DNA of 64,000 nucleotides. Origin: Daphnia pulex (taxonomy: Eukaryota; Arthropoda; Branchiopoda; Diplostraca; Daphniidae). The position numbers were made by a program, and so were the translations under genes. Where the stretch lies: NCBI RefSeq assembly GCF_021134715.1, contig NC_060026.1, positions 11,399,001-11,463,000 of the forward strand, read 5' to 3'. The notes under the pieces are model-generated. The model ran no database searches and was not told where the DNA came from. It saw only the letters and a program-made list of their open reading frames with translations. Below, in pieces: positions 37,894-50,200 of the stretch (position 1 is its first letter; the number at the start of each line of letters is the position of its first letter).

Positions 37894-38788
37894 ATGAAAG
37901 TGAGTTCATACATTTTAATGCCATCTCATATTTTCAACGTAAAGAATTATAGAGAGAAGATCAACAAATTAACGAAAATTTTGTTTAATTTTCTAATTTA
38001 AATCTATAGTTCGTCATTATCGTCGCTTTGGCAGTTGCTGCACTTGCCGCTGAAAAGCCGTACTACCCCAAACCAGCCTATCCGGCACCAGCTTATCCAT
38101 CATATGAAAAATCTTACGATTATGTAAAAAGCTTTAGTCGATCTGTAATTAATATTTTTGAAATGCTGCAATAATTTCTCTTTTCTAGGCCCCCATGCCA
38201 TACTCATTTGACTGGGCCGTTTTGGATGGACCAAGCTACAACGACTTTGGACACAAGGAAACCAGCGATGGCAAAGTCGTGACTGGAACCTATTACGTCA
38301 ATCTCCCCGACGGCCGACGACAGATCGTCACCTACAAAGCGGACGACTACGGTTACGTCGCCGACGTCAAATACGAAGGCGAGGCCAAATACGACGAATA
38401 CAAGCCCGCCTACCCAGCCTACCCCAAACCCGCATACCCCGCTCCAGCTTACCCAAAGGCTTCCTACCCTGAGCCATCCTACCCAAAGCCAACTTACGCT
38501 CCAAAGGCCGCCTATCCTTCTTATTCTACTCCAGCTTATCCTTCATACCCCAAGCCTTCTTATCCCAGCTACCCTCGCCCGGCATACCCCAAGCCAAATT
38601 ATCCCGCCCCAACTACCACCGAGGCCGCCACTGATGCTCCCGCTCCAGTTGTAGAGAAAGTCGCAGAAAAGATTGAGGAAGTCGTTGTTGTTGAACCTGT
38701 TGCTGAAGTAGCCGTTGCTGCCGAGGCTGAGATTGCCGTTGCTGCGGAACCCATTGCCGAGCCAGAGACTTCAACCGATGCCGTTTAA
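37894..38788 (+). CDS. cuticle protein 7 (CPR family), plus-strand member
   Basis: Exons 37894-37899 (M K), 38010-38123 and 38189-38788 give about 239 residues. Signal peptide MKFVIIVALAVAALAA, then EKPYYPKPAYPAPAYP, ending SYDY. The domain exon begins APMPYSFDWAVLDGPSYND with SDGKVVTGTYYVNLPDGRR and YKADDYGYVADVKYEGEAKY, followed by KASYPEPSYPKPTYAPK and SYPRPAYPKP repeats, TTTEAATDAP, an Ala/Val/Glu segment, and EPETSTDAV at the end. The domain exon is nearly identical to gene 5 over its first 130 codons, while the acidic tail has diverged. It is the only cuticle gene here on the plus strand, so a copy was inverted or inserted in reverse. Confidence 0.93.
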
Positions 38789-40525
38789 ATCCTCAGACGA
38801 TTAGCCCTATAAATATTCTTCGCAAGAACATTCATAATTTATGTAAAGCCATCCTGTTTTCCGTTTTTTTCTGCAATTATGCCAATCGCCTCATGAATAC
38901 AATTATCGTTATATTCAATGAAAGACAATGACTGTAGTATTTAATCAGTTATATGATAAAGGTTACGTTAGTTCAATCCGCACTCATCCAGCACAGTTTC
39001 GATTTCACATTCCATTATTTGCATTTATTTTAGTTTTCAACGCGGCTTCTTTTTAATAAGTTTCTAATTTACTTTCCTTTTGTCTTCTTCATTGTTATTA
39101 GAAAGTAAACGAAAGGATGAGATAGCATAAGAAAATTGTTAAATTCAAGTAGAGCACTCAGGACAAGTGATGAAAATTAATTTGATGCTCATATTTTATG
39201 GACCGTTAATTTTCTCGTTCGTCCTCTCCTGTGCTTGCGGTCTCGGAGGAAAATGAGGAAAAAATCGAAGATGAGAAAAAGTGTTGAGAAAACTAGGAAA
39301 TGTCATAGAGAATGGGTTTCGCAATTTTATGGAGATTAGAGAAACAATTATGATTATTTTACGCAGGTGAAAAGGAGAGGATAAATAATAAGTAGAACAG
39401 CATGAGGGGAAAGTCAACAGTAATAACCTAAAGAATAACAGCCGAACGTCAGCGGATATTGTCTTGGGAAATATTTCTGCTCTATTGCGTTACCAATTAA
39501 ATATAGTTTCCTAATTTTTACGCTAGAACAAGCGATAACAATGTTTATACGTTTTGTTTGATAGAAAATAACATGGCTGTAGATTTCACTGTTTAATGAT
39601 TCACATGATGGGCATTTTCGTTCTTCTTGGACTGTGTTCTACTAGGAATTCAAAATTTTCAAAATTTCAAACCAATTCTGGTATTGACTCTGTAAAATTT
39701 GCGGCATTCCTGGATTTGAACAACCCATAAAGCCCGTTCCAGCGCTATACGCCATGAACTAGTTGCGTCAATGTTATATATGTGAAAGACGTCTGGATGG
39801 GGATGGACTTCTATACAGATGTTTAATAGTGGAACGAAATGACTGGCTATAAATTAGGCTACGTGGTTAGAATTCATAAAAAGTAAAATTTCAACAAATC
39901 AAATGAATAGGTTATCACGAAAAATCGTCAAGGACGAATCAAAGCAAGGGAGAAATAAAAATGATTTTTTCTCGCCTTTTTTATGTTTTATACGAGGACG
40001 AATTACGAAAATTTGCGGATTAAGCGGAGTTTCCACGAACGCCGCATATCTCACGGTTTTCAAGGAAAAAATCTTTTGTCGTAACAGGATTAATTGCCAA
40101 CTTATCAAATGTACCTTTTGTTTCACGACTCTTAAGTGTGTTTTAAACTGCAAATATTACTTTAGCCATAAGAATTTTATGTATGATATAGCTGATGCTG
40201 CTATTTTCTCTCAATTGAGAAATGTCATAAACGCAATCTACCGATCGTTATAGAATAATGTATCCACAATATAATCGGTTACTTTGAAACACTACTTGGA
40301 GTGTATATTAACGTCGTTGGAGTATAGTCTAGTCGTCTATACGACTAGACCTTGGAGTTCTCAACAGTGATTCGCCATACTCTGTACCCTTTAATTGGGG
40401 AGTTATAACACACGTGTACGGTACTTTGCATACGTACAAGTATGCGCAATCCCCGCCAAGACGGGCGATATAGACTAGAAAGTTCGCTGTAGTAATTTAG
40501 TTACATATGCCGTATCATCAAAAAG
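38789..40525. other. intergenic spacer, no gene seen
   Basis: It lies between convergent cuticle genes 7 and 8. The two overlapping open frames at 39899-40253, one on each strand, have no domain. A short perfect hairpin is at 40327-40350. Confidence 0.5.
40327..40350. repeat. 10-bp perfect inverted repeat with 4-base loop
   Basis: GTCTAGTCGT, loop CTAT, then ACGACTAGAC. It is in a spacer with no gene beside it. Confidence 0.85.
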
Positions 40526-40531
40526 TTTATT
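40526..40531 (-). terminator. poly(A) signal of cuticle gene 8
   Basis: Minus-strand AATAAA about 120 bases past the stop codon. Confidence 0.5.
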
Positions 40532-40649
40532 TTTCGGATAACAAAAAATAAGGGAGCTTTGGGAATTGTTATTTCTCTTAATTATTATTAATATTTGCAA
40601 GAATGATGTGGAGTAATTCGCTGATTGTATGCAATTTCCATCTTGAGAT

Positions 40650-41761
40650 TCAGTATGCAGTCGACTGATAGGACGGGTAGGACGGAGTGGTGTAAACAGT
40701 TGCAGATTCGTACGGTTTAGTTGAATAAACGGGAACTGTGTACGCCGTCTTCTTAGTGTACTCAGCGTTCTTAACAGTGCTGTAGTTAACTGGACCTTTC
40801 GTGTAATCTGCAGGTTTGTAGTTGTTAGTGTACTTGGATTCTTCTTCGTATTTGACATCCGACGGCTTGTAGGCGGGTTTATAGGTGGGCTTGTACTCAT
40901 CGTATTTGGCTTCTCCCTCATATTTCACTACAGCTTGATATCCGTACTCATCAGCCTTGTAGGTAACAATTTGGGTGCGGCCGTCGGGAAGAAGAACGCG
41001 GTAAGATCCGCTTACAACTTTGCCGTCACTCTCCTCTTGATGGGAGTAGTCGTTGTAGCTCTTTTCGTCCTTAACACCCCAGGCAAACTTGTAAGGCATC
41101 GGCTTCTACAAATATAATATTAAACAATGTTATAGACTATATCGGTGGAATTAAACCATTTTGAAAGAACAAGTCTTACGTAATCATAGGAATCTTGCTT
41201 GCTGTAATAAGCCGGAGTGGAATATCGCTGGTTTGTAGTATAAGGAGCGCTGGTCGTCGTTGTGTATACCGGGGAAGAATAAGGAGATTCTGAGTAGGTT
41301 GGCTTAGAAGAGTAGGATCGCACAGGTTCGGTGGCTTCGTATGATTTCGGCTTGCTGGTCACGTATGTTGAGGATGGACTCGAATACGTTGACGGTTCAT
41401 ACGAGGATTTCGAGTAGTAAGAAGCGCTTTCGGTAACGTAAGGTCCTGGAGTTGTCTTGTACGACGGCCGAGAGTAAGATTTGGTGTAGACGGGCTCGTC
41501 TTCATAAGTTGTTTCAGTCCCCTGGTATTGGTAGGATGCTGCGGTGTTGTAAGTCGGTGTGGCATAGGTGGTCGCTTCGTATTTTTTTTCATAAGACCCG
41601 CTTCCCGACCTATAACTAGGCACAGTGCGGTGATTTCCATGTTTTTCGGCCGAGACGGCCACGACAGCTGCAACTATGACGAGCATAAACTAAAACACAT
41701 ATATATTAAAATAATAAATTCCTAATTATTTTATAATGTATTATAGTGTATATACCTTCAT
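40650..41761 (-). CDS. cuticle protein 8 (CPR family) with long Tyr/Ser/Thr N-region
   Basis: Coding exons, 5' to 3', are 41761-41756 (M K), 41689-41180 and 41105-40650, giving about 323 residues. Signal peptide MKFMLVIVAAVVAVSA, then about 150 residues rich in Tyr, Ser and Thr (for example SYSRPSYKTTPGPYVTES), quite unlike the Pro/Ala repeats of the other members. The domain starts KPMPYKFAWGVKDEKSYND with SDGKVVSGSYRVLLPDGR and YKADEYGYQAVVKYEGEAKY. The tail is Tyr/Thr/Lys-rich and ends PSYQSTAY. The domain is like that of genes 1, 2 and 6. The unusual N-region suggests a different cuticle layer or partner, but that is an inference. Confidence 0.9.
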
Positions 41762-41808
41762 TTTTAGCAGAATAAGTTGGTTTTGTTCCTTTCGATCAAT
41801 TGAAGAGG

Positions 41809-41846
41809 ACTGATGCTCTAACCCAACATTCACTCTCGTTTTTATA
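41809..41846 (-). promoter_or_regulatory. core promoter of cuticle gene 8
   Basis: Minus strand TATAAAAA (41846-41839), then ATCAGTCC with +1 near 41811. Confidence 0.7.
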
Positions 41847-43349
41847 GGCCTAGTAACTCCAACGATTTCGTTTGTGTATAGTACGAGCGGTACACCACGC
41901 GTGATGCGCTAAATGGTTTAGATTGATCCCCCGCACTTTTGCGGGGGAGAAAGGGCCCTTTCGCCCTTGTTCAATTGACTTTACACACCGCACGCTTTTT
42001 TCTTTGATTCTTTGACGTTTCAAAAGTGACGGCGACCCATTATCGCCGCATGCGGTGTGTTGCAGGTGGCAATCATAGTCTAGACTCACTTTGCCGCTAT
42101 TGCACAGCGACCCCCAAAATAGAAGAAAAAACCCAACAGGTTTGTTCCTTTTTTCACTTTCTTTTGCGAGCTCGTCTACTGTGTCACGCGCGACGCGGCA
42201 CGAAGCTCCGTCCGGTACCGGCCATCCAAATTTGATTCATTTCACAGTCAGTCGGCGCTTCTAATTAAATACGTCCCCACAAAATACACGAAAAAAAAAT
42301 AAAGAAAAAAGGAAAACGATTCGACACTCTCCCACAAAATCGCCGCAGATCAACACTTTTCATTTGTACCATTTGTATTAGTGCCGTATGAGAAATGAAA
42401 ACTTATGAGTCGATTATTGCTACTTAATTTTTAGCCATGATTTGTTGGGGTTAGTAAATCTGACTGTAACTGCATATACCGTTCTGTGAATTAAAACCCG
42501 AAGAGAACAAAACGGGAGCAAAAAAGGGAAAACTGATGCGAAGGTCTCGAAGAAATTATTTGTGTCATAATTTATGACCAAAAATTTTCCAAGGTTCGTC
42601 TCTTGCTGTCCTCTTATAGAAAAAAGTTTTTAAATATCGCTAGCGTTTTATCTGTCGTGTGACGCAAGATACCGTTTTGCGATAATTTTAAAACAAAGCA
42701 CACATATAAAAACAACCTTACCACATGTCGTATTTTCGCCGGTATAACGAAGATTTATAAACTAATGGTTATGATGATGAACGACTGAAAACTGGAGTAT
42801 TGAACGTACTGTCGAATAATTGGACTTTCACATATATGTAAAAATCCGAAAATTTATTTTTCGTCGTTAAATAAATTTCTGAATCAAGATTAGAAATTAT
42901 GTAATACCAATTCAACTGGCGTATAATTTGCGACAACTGCTGTTGTTTATTGCAGAGCATACCTGTACCGCTGATTTTGATCAACTTATCAAATATTGGT
43001 CATAACTACTGACAGAATCAGGCACGGCGCTTGATTGTGTGTATGGAGCGGACGGTGAGTGCAGGAGAAAGTCGCGATTTAGTTAGCGTCACTTTCACAA
43101 CCCACATATTCCTTCAATTAATTTTATTGTCAATTCAAAATGATTTGTTTTGGATCGTGACTGTTATTATCGAGAACACTTTGAATTACAAACAAATAAC
43201 GCAATGCAACTGAAGTGTCAATAAATCACACTACCGATTTCAAACTCCAGGATAACCTATACTCGTTAAAACCAGTTGAAAAATTTCTTCGTGTTCGAAC
43301 GACGCGAAGCAATATTCCCTTCACCTCCGTTCGTCGTTAGCGCATTAGG
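41847..43349. other. spacer between the cuticle cluster and the repeat region
   Basis: No gene is supported. The open frames (for example 42026-42235 + and 42769-42984 -) are short and have no domain. Confidence 0.5.
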
Positions 43350-43351
43350 TA

Positions 43352-45036
43352 GGGGAGAGGGGGGGCTAGTTGGCAGGGTCACTTTTTGTGAATTTATTTG
43401 AATTTTTTGACCACACGTTTTGCAAATTGAATGAATGAATCAGATTCAGATTTCAATTCTCTATGAATTGATCGTATTTGTTTACAATGTTCATTTACAC
43501 GAAATTGTGAAATTGAGAAAAACTGCAAAAAAAAGTCTGCCAACTTGCCCCACCCTACGGGTAAGTTGGCAGCTGACGATTCTTCATTGCTCCAAAATTT
43601 CTAGGTCGAATTTTGAAAACTTGCAACTCAGCATCTCGTGAGAAATCTGTATGCCAACATGCCCCTCAAAATTTCTGCCATCTAACCCCACAGGGTGCTT
43701 TTCGAACAAATAAATTGATAACTAAATAACTTTTTAATGTAGAAATGTCGGGTTTCTTTTAACAAGCGATCCACGAATCAAGTAGACCAAAATCCCGGAG
43801 CGGCTTTCCTGATCTAAATCCGGAAAAGGCATTAAAAATCTAAAAAAAATATAGCCATGTTCGTCTTCGCACGCCGGATTTACCTGCGTTTGCAGAATGA
43901 CGATTTCCCCCCCGTTTAGGAGTTATTTAGCTCTAAAGTTTGTTTTTTTTGAATTTTGTCAGAAAGTGGGGGGGGGCTTTGACATCCATTTTCGAAAAAG
44001 TGGGGGAGCTAGGGAAAAAACTAATTTTTTGAAAAGGTTTATTGCAATCTCAACCACCAAAATCCAAAAGGAATTTCCTTTCCGGATTTTATTGGTTGAG
44101 ATATTACCAATTTAGTGAAAGGATTATTTAGCTGGTTTCCCTCCCTGGCTTGCAGCCATTTTTTCGTACGGTCCGCTGCGCTCCTGGCGGAAGCCAGCAG
44201 AAGGTCTTATACATCGACCAATAAGAAATCTGGGTTCACTATATATGAAGGCCTGTATAAATGCAATGGGTCTAATGTGAAGGCCGATATATAAGACCTT
44301 CTGCTGGCTTCCGCCAGGAGCGCAGCGGACCGTACGAAAAAATGGCTGCAAGCCAGGGAGGGAAACTAGCTAAATAATCCTTTCACTAAATTGGTAATAT
44401 CTCAACCAATAAAATTCGGAAAGAAAATTCCTTTTGGATTTTGGTGGTTGAGATTGCAATAAACCTTTTCAAAAAATTAGTTTTTTCCCTAGCTCCCCCA
44501 CTTTTTCGAAAATGGATGTCAAAGCCCCCCCCACTTTCTGACAAAATTAAAAAAAACCAAACTTTAGAGCTAAATAACTCCTAAACGGGGGGGGGGGGGA
44601 ATCGTCATTCTGCAAACGCAGGTAAATCCGGCGTGCGAAGACGAACATGGCTATATTTTTTTTAGATTTTTAATGCCTTTTTCGGATTTAGATCAGGAAA
44701 GCCGCTCCGGGATTTTGGTCTACTTGATTCGTGGATCGCTTGTTAAAAATAAGATAAACATTAATTCTTTTTTGCTTGGGTTTTCTGACACTCTTAGAGT
44801 TTTATACTATGAGAAAAATGAAAAGTGCTGAGAGGCCAAAAAAAAACTTTTTGCCGTTTTTTTTCTTTTTGCTATAACTCCTGTTGGGGAAGTCGTATAC
44901 TTTTGAAATTTTATATGAGCAATCTGGGTGTTGTCTTTCATATTTGGTGTAAAATGCTTGATTTGTTTTGGTCTGTAACGGGTCTAACTAGCAAAATGCC
45001 AACTTACCCCACCTGCCAACTAGCCCACCTCTCCCC
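43352..45036. mobile_element. 1.7-kb TA-flanked element with giant internal inverted repeat
   Basis: The ends form an imperfect ~27-bp terminal inverted repeat: left GGGGAGAGGGGGGGCTAGTT, and the right end, read from the outside in, GGGGAGAGGTGGGCTAGTTG. Both ends are flanked by TA (43350-43351 and 45037-45038), as in a TA target duplication. Inside lies a long hairpin. No transposase frame is seen, so it is non-autonomous. TA duplications are typical of Tc1/mariner-type elements, but I cannot assign the family. Confidence 0.8.
43757..44748. repeat. ~460-bp inverted repeat arms around a ~70-bp loop
   Basis: Left arm about 43757-44217 and right arm about 44286-44748 are near-identical reverse complements, from AACAAGCGATCCACGAATCA at the outer edge to AAGACCTTCTGCTGGCTTCC (right arm, inner edge). 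The few differences are in the length of poly-C/G and T runs and single bases. Confidence 0.92.
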
Positions 45037-45357
45037 TATATAAGACTGTTGCCGATGAATTTGTTTAAGAATAGGTAAACGATTGTCTAATGAAAAAAAC
45101 AGCGCTTTGCTGTTTACGCGTCCTTCTTTCTGCGCGGCCAATTTAGTAGAAGTCTAATGACGACTATGATGAGCCCCCGGATTTCCACACGAGAGTTCTC
45201 ATCATCTATAGTGTCCCGTGCTTTCTCAAGGTTGTGTGCCAATTTTGGGTCCCCTATCCCTGGCCTTAGCCTTGGGGTTGAGCAAGATTAATCTCGGATC
45301 GAAATCGGATTGCCTTATTGCTTGCTCGGATAGCCTGCAGCTGAACCGAAGACGAAC

Positions 45358-45510
45358 CAAATTCATTGTCGGACTTTTGAAATATTTAAAATTCAATGGA
45401 GTTCTACTGTCGGACATGCAAATAATTTAAAAAAAACTGAATGGATTTCAATTTTCGGACATGAAAATAATTAAAAAAATTATTGGAGTTCTATTGTCGA
45501 GATTGTCGTT
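45358..45510. repeat. short degenerate tandem repeat
   Basis: Three or so copies of about 50-60 bp share TCGGACTTTT or TCGGACATG, an A/T-rich stretch with ATTTAAA or AATTAAA, and GGAGTTCTA. It precedes the satellite array. Confidence 0.6.
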
Positions 45511-45534
45511 ATTTAAAATATTCAAAAAGGTAAT

Positions 45535-46075
45535 TTACAGTTCCGTTCCTGGAAGAATTTCTATGCACCTTTTTTCTTAAACTTTTCCCCCTAAGATTTG
45601 TATTATGAATTAACTGATTTAATGGACTTGGAAGAATATATTAGACGTCGATTAACACATCCTGTAAGAAAGAAAGTTTTTTATTAGTTAAACATTCAAT
45701 ATAGCAACCTCAAACTAATGGAAGTGGTGTTTAACAGTTCCTGGAAAAGTTTCAATGAACCCTTTTTTCTAACAAAATTCCTTCATGATATGTATGATGA
45801 ATTCATTTATTCAATGGACTTGAAGTGGTAAATTTGACATCCATTAATACATCCTGTAAGAAAAACACGTTTTGTATTAGTGAAAAATTCAATACAGCAA
45901 CTTCAAACTCATTGAAGTGGTGTTTAACAGTTCCTGGAAGAGTTTGTATGATCCCTTTTTTCTTCTGCTATGACCCCTTTTTTCTAAAGGTTTTCCCTCA
46001 TGATTTGTATTATAAATTCCTTGATTCGATGAACTTAAAAGAGTGTATAAGAGATTGATTAAGACATCCTGTAAG
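45535..46075. repeat. satellite array, forward block 1
   Basis: Diverged forward copies of a ~192-bp unit, recognised by TTCCTGGAA, AACCCTTTTTTCTAA and ACACATCCTGTAAG. Divergence is higher than in the long block to the right. Confidence 0.85.
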
Positions 46076-47234
46076 ATATGTCTTAATACAAATGATGAAG
46101 GAAGATACAAAAGTATCAATTTTGAATCAATGAATTCATAATACAAATGATGAAGGAATAGTTTTAGAAAAAAAAGTTCATGAAAACTCTTCCAGGAACT
46201 ATGAAACACTTCTTCAATGAGTTTGAAGATACTATTTTGATTATTTCACGAATACAAGACATTTCTTTCTTACAGAATATGTTAATCGACGTCTAATACA
46301 CCATTTCAAGTCCATTGAATTAATTAATTCATAAAACAAATGATGAAGGAATAGTTTTAGAAAAAAGGGTTCATGGAAACTCTTCTAGAAACTGTGAAAC
46401 ACTACTTCAATGAGTTTGAAGATGCTATATTGATTGTTTCACGAATACAAAACATTTCTTTCTTACAGGATATGTTAATCGATGTCTAATACACCATTTC
46501 AAGTCCATTGAATCAATGAATTCATAATACAAATGATGAAGGAATATTTTTAGAAAAAACGATTCATTGAAACTCTTCCAGGAAATGTGTAACACTACTT
46601 CAATGAGTTTGAAGATGCTATATTGATTGTTTCACGAATACAAAACATTTCTTTCTTACAAGATATGTTAATCGATGTCCAATACAGCATTTCCAGTCCA
46701 TTGAATCAATGAATTCATAAAACAAATGATGAAGGAATAGTTTTAGAAAAAAAAGTTCATGGAAACTCTCCCAGGAACTGTGAAACACTTCTTCAATGAG
46801 TTTGAAGATAATATTTTGATTATTTAACGAATACAAGACATTTATTTCTTACAGGATATGTTAATCGATGTCAAATACACCATTTCAAGTCCATTGAATA
46901 AATGAATTCATAATACAAATGATGAAGGAATAGTTTTAGACAAAAGGGCGCATTGAAACTCTTCAAGGAACTGTGAAACATGCTATATTGATTGTTTCAT
47001 GAATACAAAACATTTCTTTCTTACAGGATATGTTAAACGATGTCTAATACACCATTTTAAGTCCGTTGAATCAATGAATTAATAATACAAATGATGAAGG
47101 AATAATTTTAGAAAAAAACCATTCATGGAAACTCTTCCAGGAATTGTGTAACACTACTTCAATGAGTTTGAAGATGCTGTATTGATTGTTTCACGAATAC
47201 ATAACATTTCTTTCTTAAAGGATATGTTAATCGA
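46076..47234. repeat. satellite array, inverted block
   Basis: About six copies run as the reverse complement of the rest: TTCCAGGAA, TTTAGAAAAAA, CCATTTCAAGTCCATTGAAT and TTACAGGATATGTTAATCGA. The left junction is near a palindromic AAGACATCCTGTAAGATATG; the right junction is near 47235. Confidence 0.88.
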
Positions 47235-50200
47235 ATACACTTGAAATGGTGTATTGGACATCGATTAACAAATCCTGTAATAAAGAAATAGTTCTAACAA
47301 CTGAAAAATATATTATAGCAACTTCAATCTCATAAAAGTGTCGCAGTTCCTAGAAGATTTTCTATGAACCATTTTTCTAAAACTATTTCATAATGAATTG
47401 CTTAATGAATTTATTGATTCAATACACTTGAAATGGTGTATTGGACATCGATTAACACATCCTGTAATAAAGAAATGGTTTAAAAGAAGTGAAATAAAAA
47501 TTATAGCAACTTCAATCTCATAAAAGTGTTTTTTCGTAGTTCCTGGAAGATTTTCTATGAACCATTTTTCTAAAACTTTTTCTTCATGAATTGCTTTATG
47601 AATTTATTGATTCAATACACTTAAAATGGTGTATTTGACTTTAACACATCCTGTAATAAAGAAATGGTTTTAACAAGTGAAATAAATATTATAGCAACTT
47701 CAATCTCATTAAAGTGTTTTTTCGTAGTTCCTGGAAGATTTTCTATGAACCATTTTTCTAAAACTATTTCTCCATGAATTGCTTTATGAATTTATTGATT
47801 CAATAAACTTGAAATGGTGTATAAGACAAAGTTTACACATCCTGTAATAAAGAAATGGTTTTAACAAGTGAAATAAAAATTATAGCAACTTCAATCTCAT
47901 AAAAGTGTTTTTTCGTAGTTCCTGGAAGATTTTCTATGAACCATTTTTCTAAAACTATTTCTCCATGAATTGCTTTATTAATTTATTGATTCTTTACACT
48001 TGAAATGGTGTATTGGACATTGAATAACACATCCTGTAATGAAGAAATGGTTTTTAACAAGTGAAATAAACATTACAGCAACTTCAATCTCATAAAAGTG
48101 TTTTTTTCGTAGTTGCTGGAAGATTATCTATGAACCATTTTTCTAAAACTTTTTTTCATGAGTTGCTTTATGAATTTATTGATTCTTTACACTTGAATGG
48201 TGTATTGGACATTGAATAACACATCCTGTAATAAAAAAATGGTTTTAACAAGTCAAATAAATATTATAGCAACTTCAATCTCATAAAAGTGTTTTTTTCG
48301 TAGTTCCTGGAAGATTTTCTATGAACCATTTTTCTAAAACTATTTCTCCATGAATTGCTTTATGAATTTATTGATTTGTTATGATGTATTGGACATTGAA
48401 TAACACATCCTGTAATAAAGAAATGGTTTTTAACAAGTGAAATAAATATTATAGCAACTTCAATCTCATAAAAGTGTTTTTTCGCAGATCCTGGAAGATT
48501 ATCTATGAACCATTTTTCTAAAACTTTTTCATCGTGAATTACTTTATGAATTTATTGATTCTTTACACTTGAAATGGTGTATTGGACATCGATTAACACA
48601 TCCAGTAAAAAAGAAATGGTTTTAACAAGTGAAATAAAAATTATAGCAACTTCAATCTCATAAAAGTGTTTTTTCGTAGTTCCTGGAAGATTTTCTATGA
48701 ACCATTTTTCTAAAACTATTTCTCCATGAATTGCTTTATGAATTTATTGATTCTTTACACTTGAAATGGTGTATTGGACATTTAATAACACATCCTGTAA
48801 TGAAGAAATGGTTTTTAACAAGTGAAATAAAAATTACAGCAACTTCTTTCTCATAAAAGTGTTTTTTCGTAGTTGCTGGAAGATTATCTATGAACCATTT
48901 TTCTAAAACTTTTTTCATGAATTGCTTTATGAATTTATTGATTCTTTACACTTTAATGGTGTATTCTACATTGAATAACACAACCTGTAATAAAAAAATG
49001 GTTTTAACAAGTCAAATAAATATTATAGCAACTTCAATCTTATAAAAGTGTTTTTATTGATTTGTTATGATGTATTGGACATTGAATAACACATCCTGTA
49101 ATAAAGAAATGGTTTTTAACAAGTGAAATAAATATTATAGCAACTTCAATCTCATAAAAGTGTTTTTTCGCAGATCCTGGAAGATTATCTATGAACCATT
49201 TTTCTAAAACTTTTTTTTTCACGAATTGCTTTATGAATTTATTGATTCTTTACACTTGAAATGGTGTATTGGACATCGATAAACACATCCTGTAATAAAG
49301 AAATTGTTTGAACAAGTCAAATAACTATAATAGCAACTTCAATGTCATAAAAGTGTTTTTTCGCAGTTCCTGGAAGATTATCTATGAACCATTTTTCTAA
49401 AACTTTTTTTCATAAATTGCTTTATGAATTTATTGATTCAATTCACTTGAAATGGTTTATTGGACATCGATTAACACATCCTGTAATAAAGAAATGGTTT
49501 TTAACTAGTGAAATAAATATTATAGCAACTTCAATCTCATAAAAGTGTTTTTTCGTAGTTTCTGGAAGATTTTCTATGAACCATTTTTCTAAAACTATTT
49601 CTCCATGAATTGCTTAATGAATTTATTGATTCAATAAACTTGAAATGGTGTATAAGACAAAGTTTAACACATCCTGTAATATAGAAATGGTTTTAACAAG
49701 TGAAATAAAAATTATAGCAACTTCAATCTCATAAAAGTGTTTTTTCGTAGTTCCTGGAAGAATTTCTATGAACCATTTTTCTAAAACTATTTCTTTATGA
49801 ATTTATTGATTCAATACTAGAAATGGTGTATTGGACATCGATTAACACATCCTGTAACAAAGAAATTGTTCTAACAACTGAAAAATATATTTTAGCAACT
49901 TCAATCTCATAAAAAAGTAACAGTTCCTAGAAGATTTTCTATAAACCATTTTTCTAAATCTATATCTTAATGAATTGCTTTATGAATTTATTGATTCAAT
50001 ACAATTGAAATGGTGTATTGGACATCATCGATTAACACATCCTGTAATAAAGAAATGGTTTTAACAAGTGAAATAAATATTATAGCAACTTCAATCTCAT
50101 AAAAGTGTTTTTTCGTAGTTCCTGGAAGATTTTCTATGAACCATTTTTCTAAAACTATTTCTCCATGAATTGCTTTATGAATTTATTGATTCTTTACACT

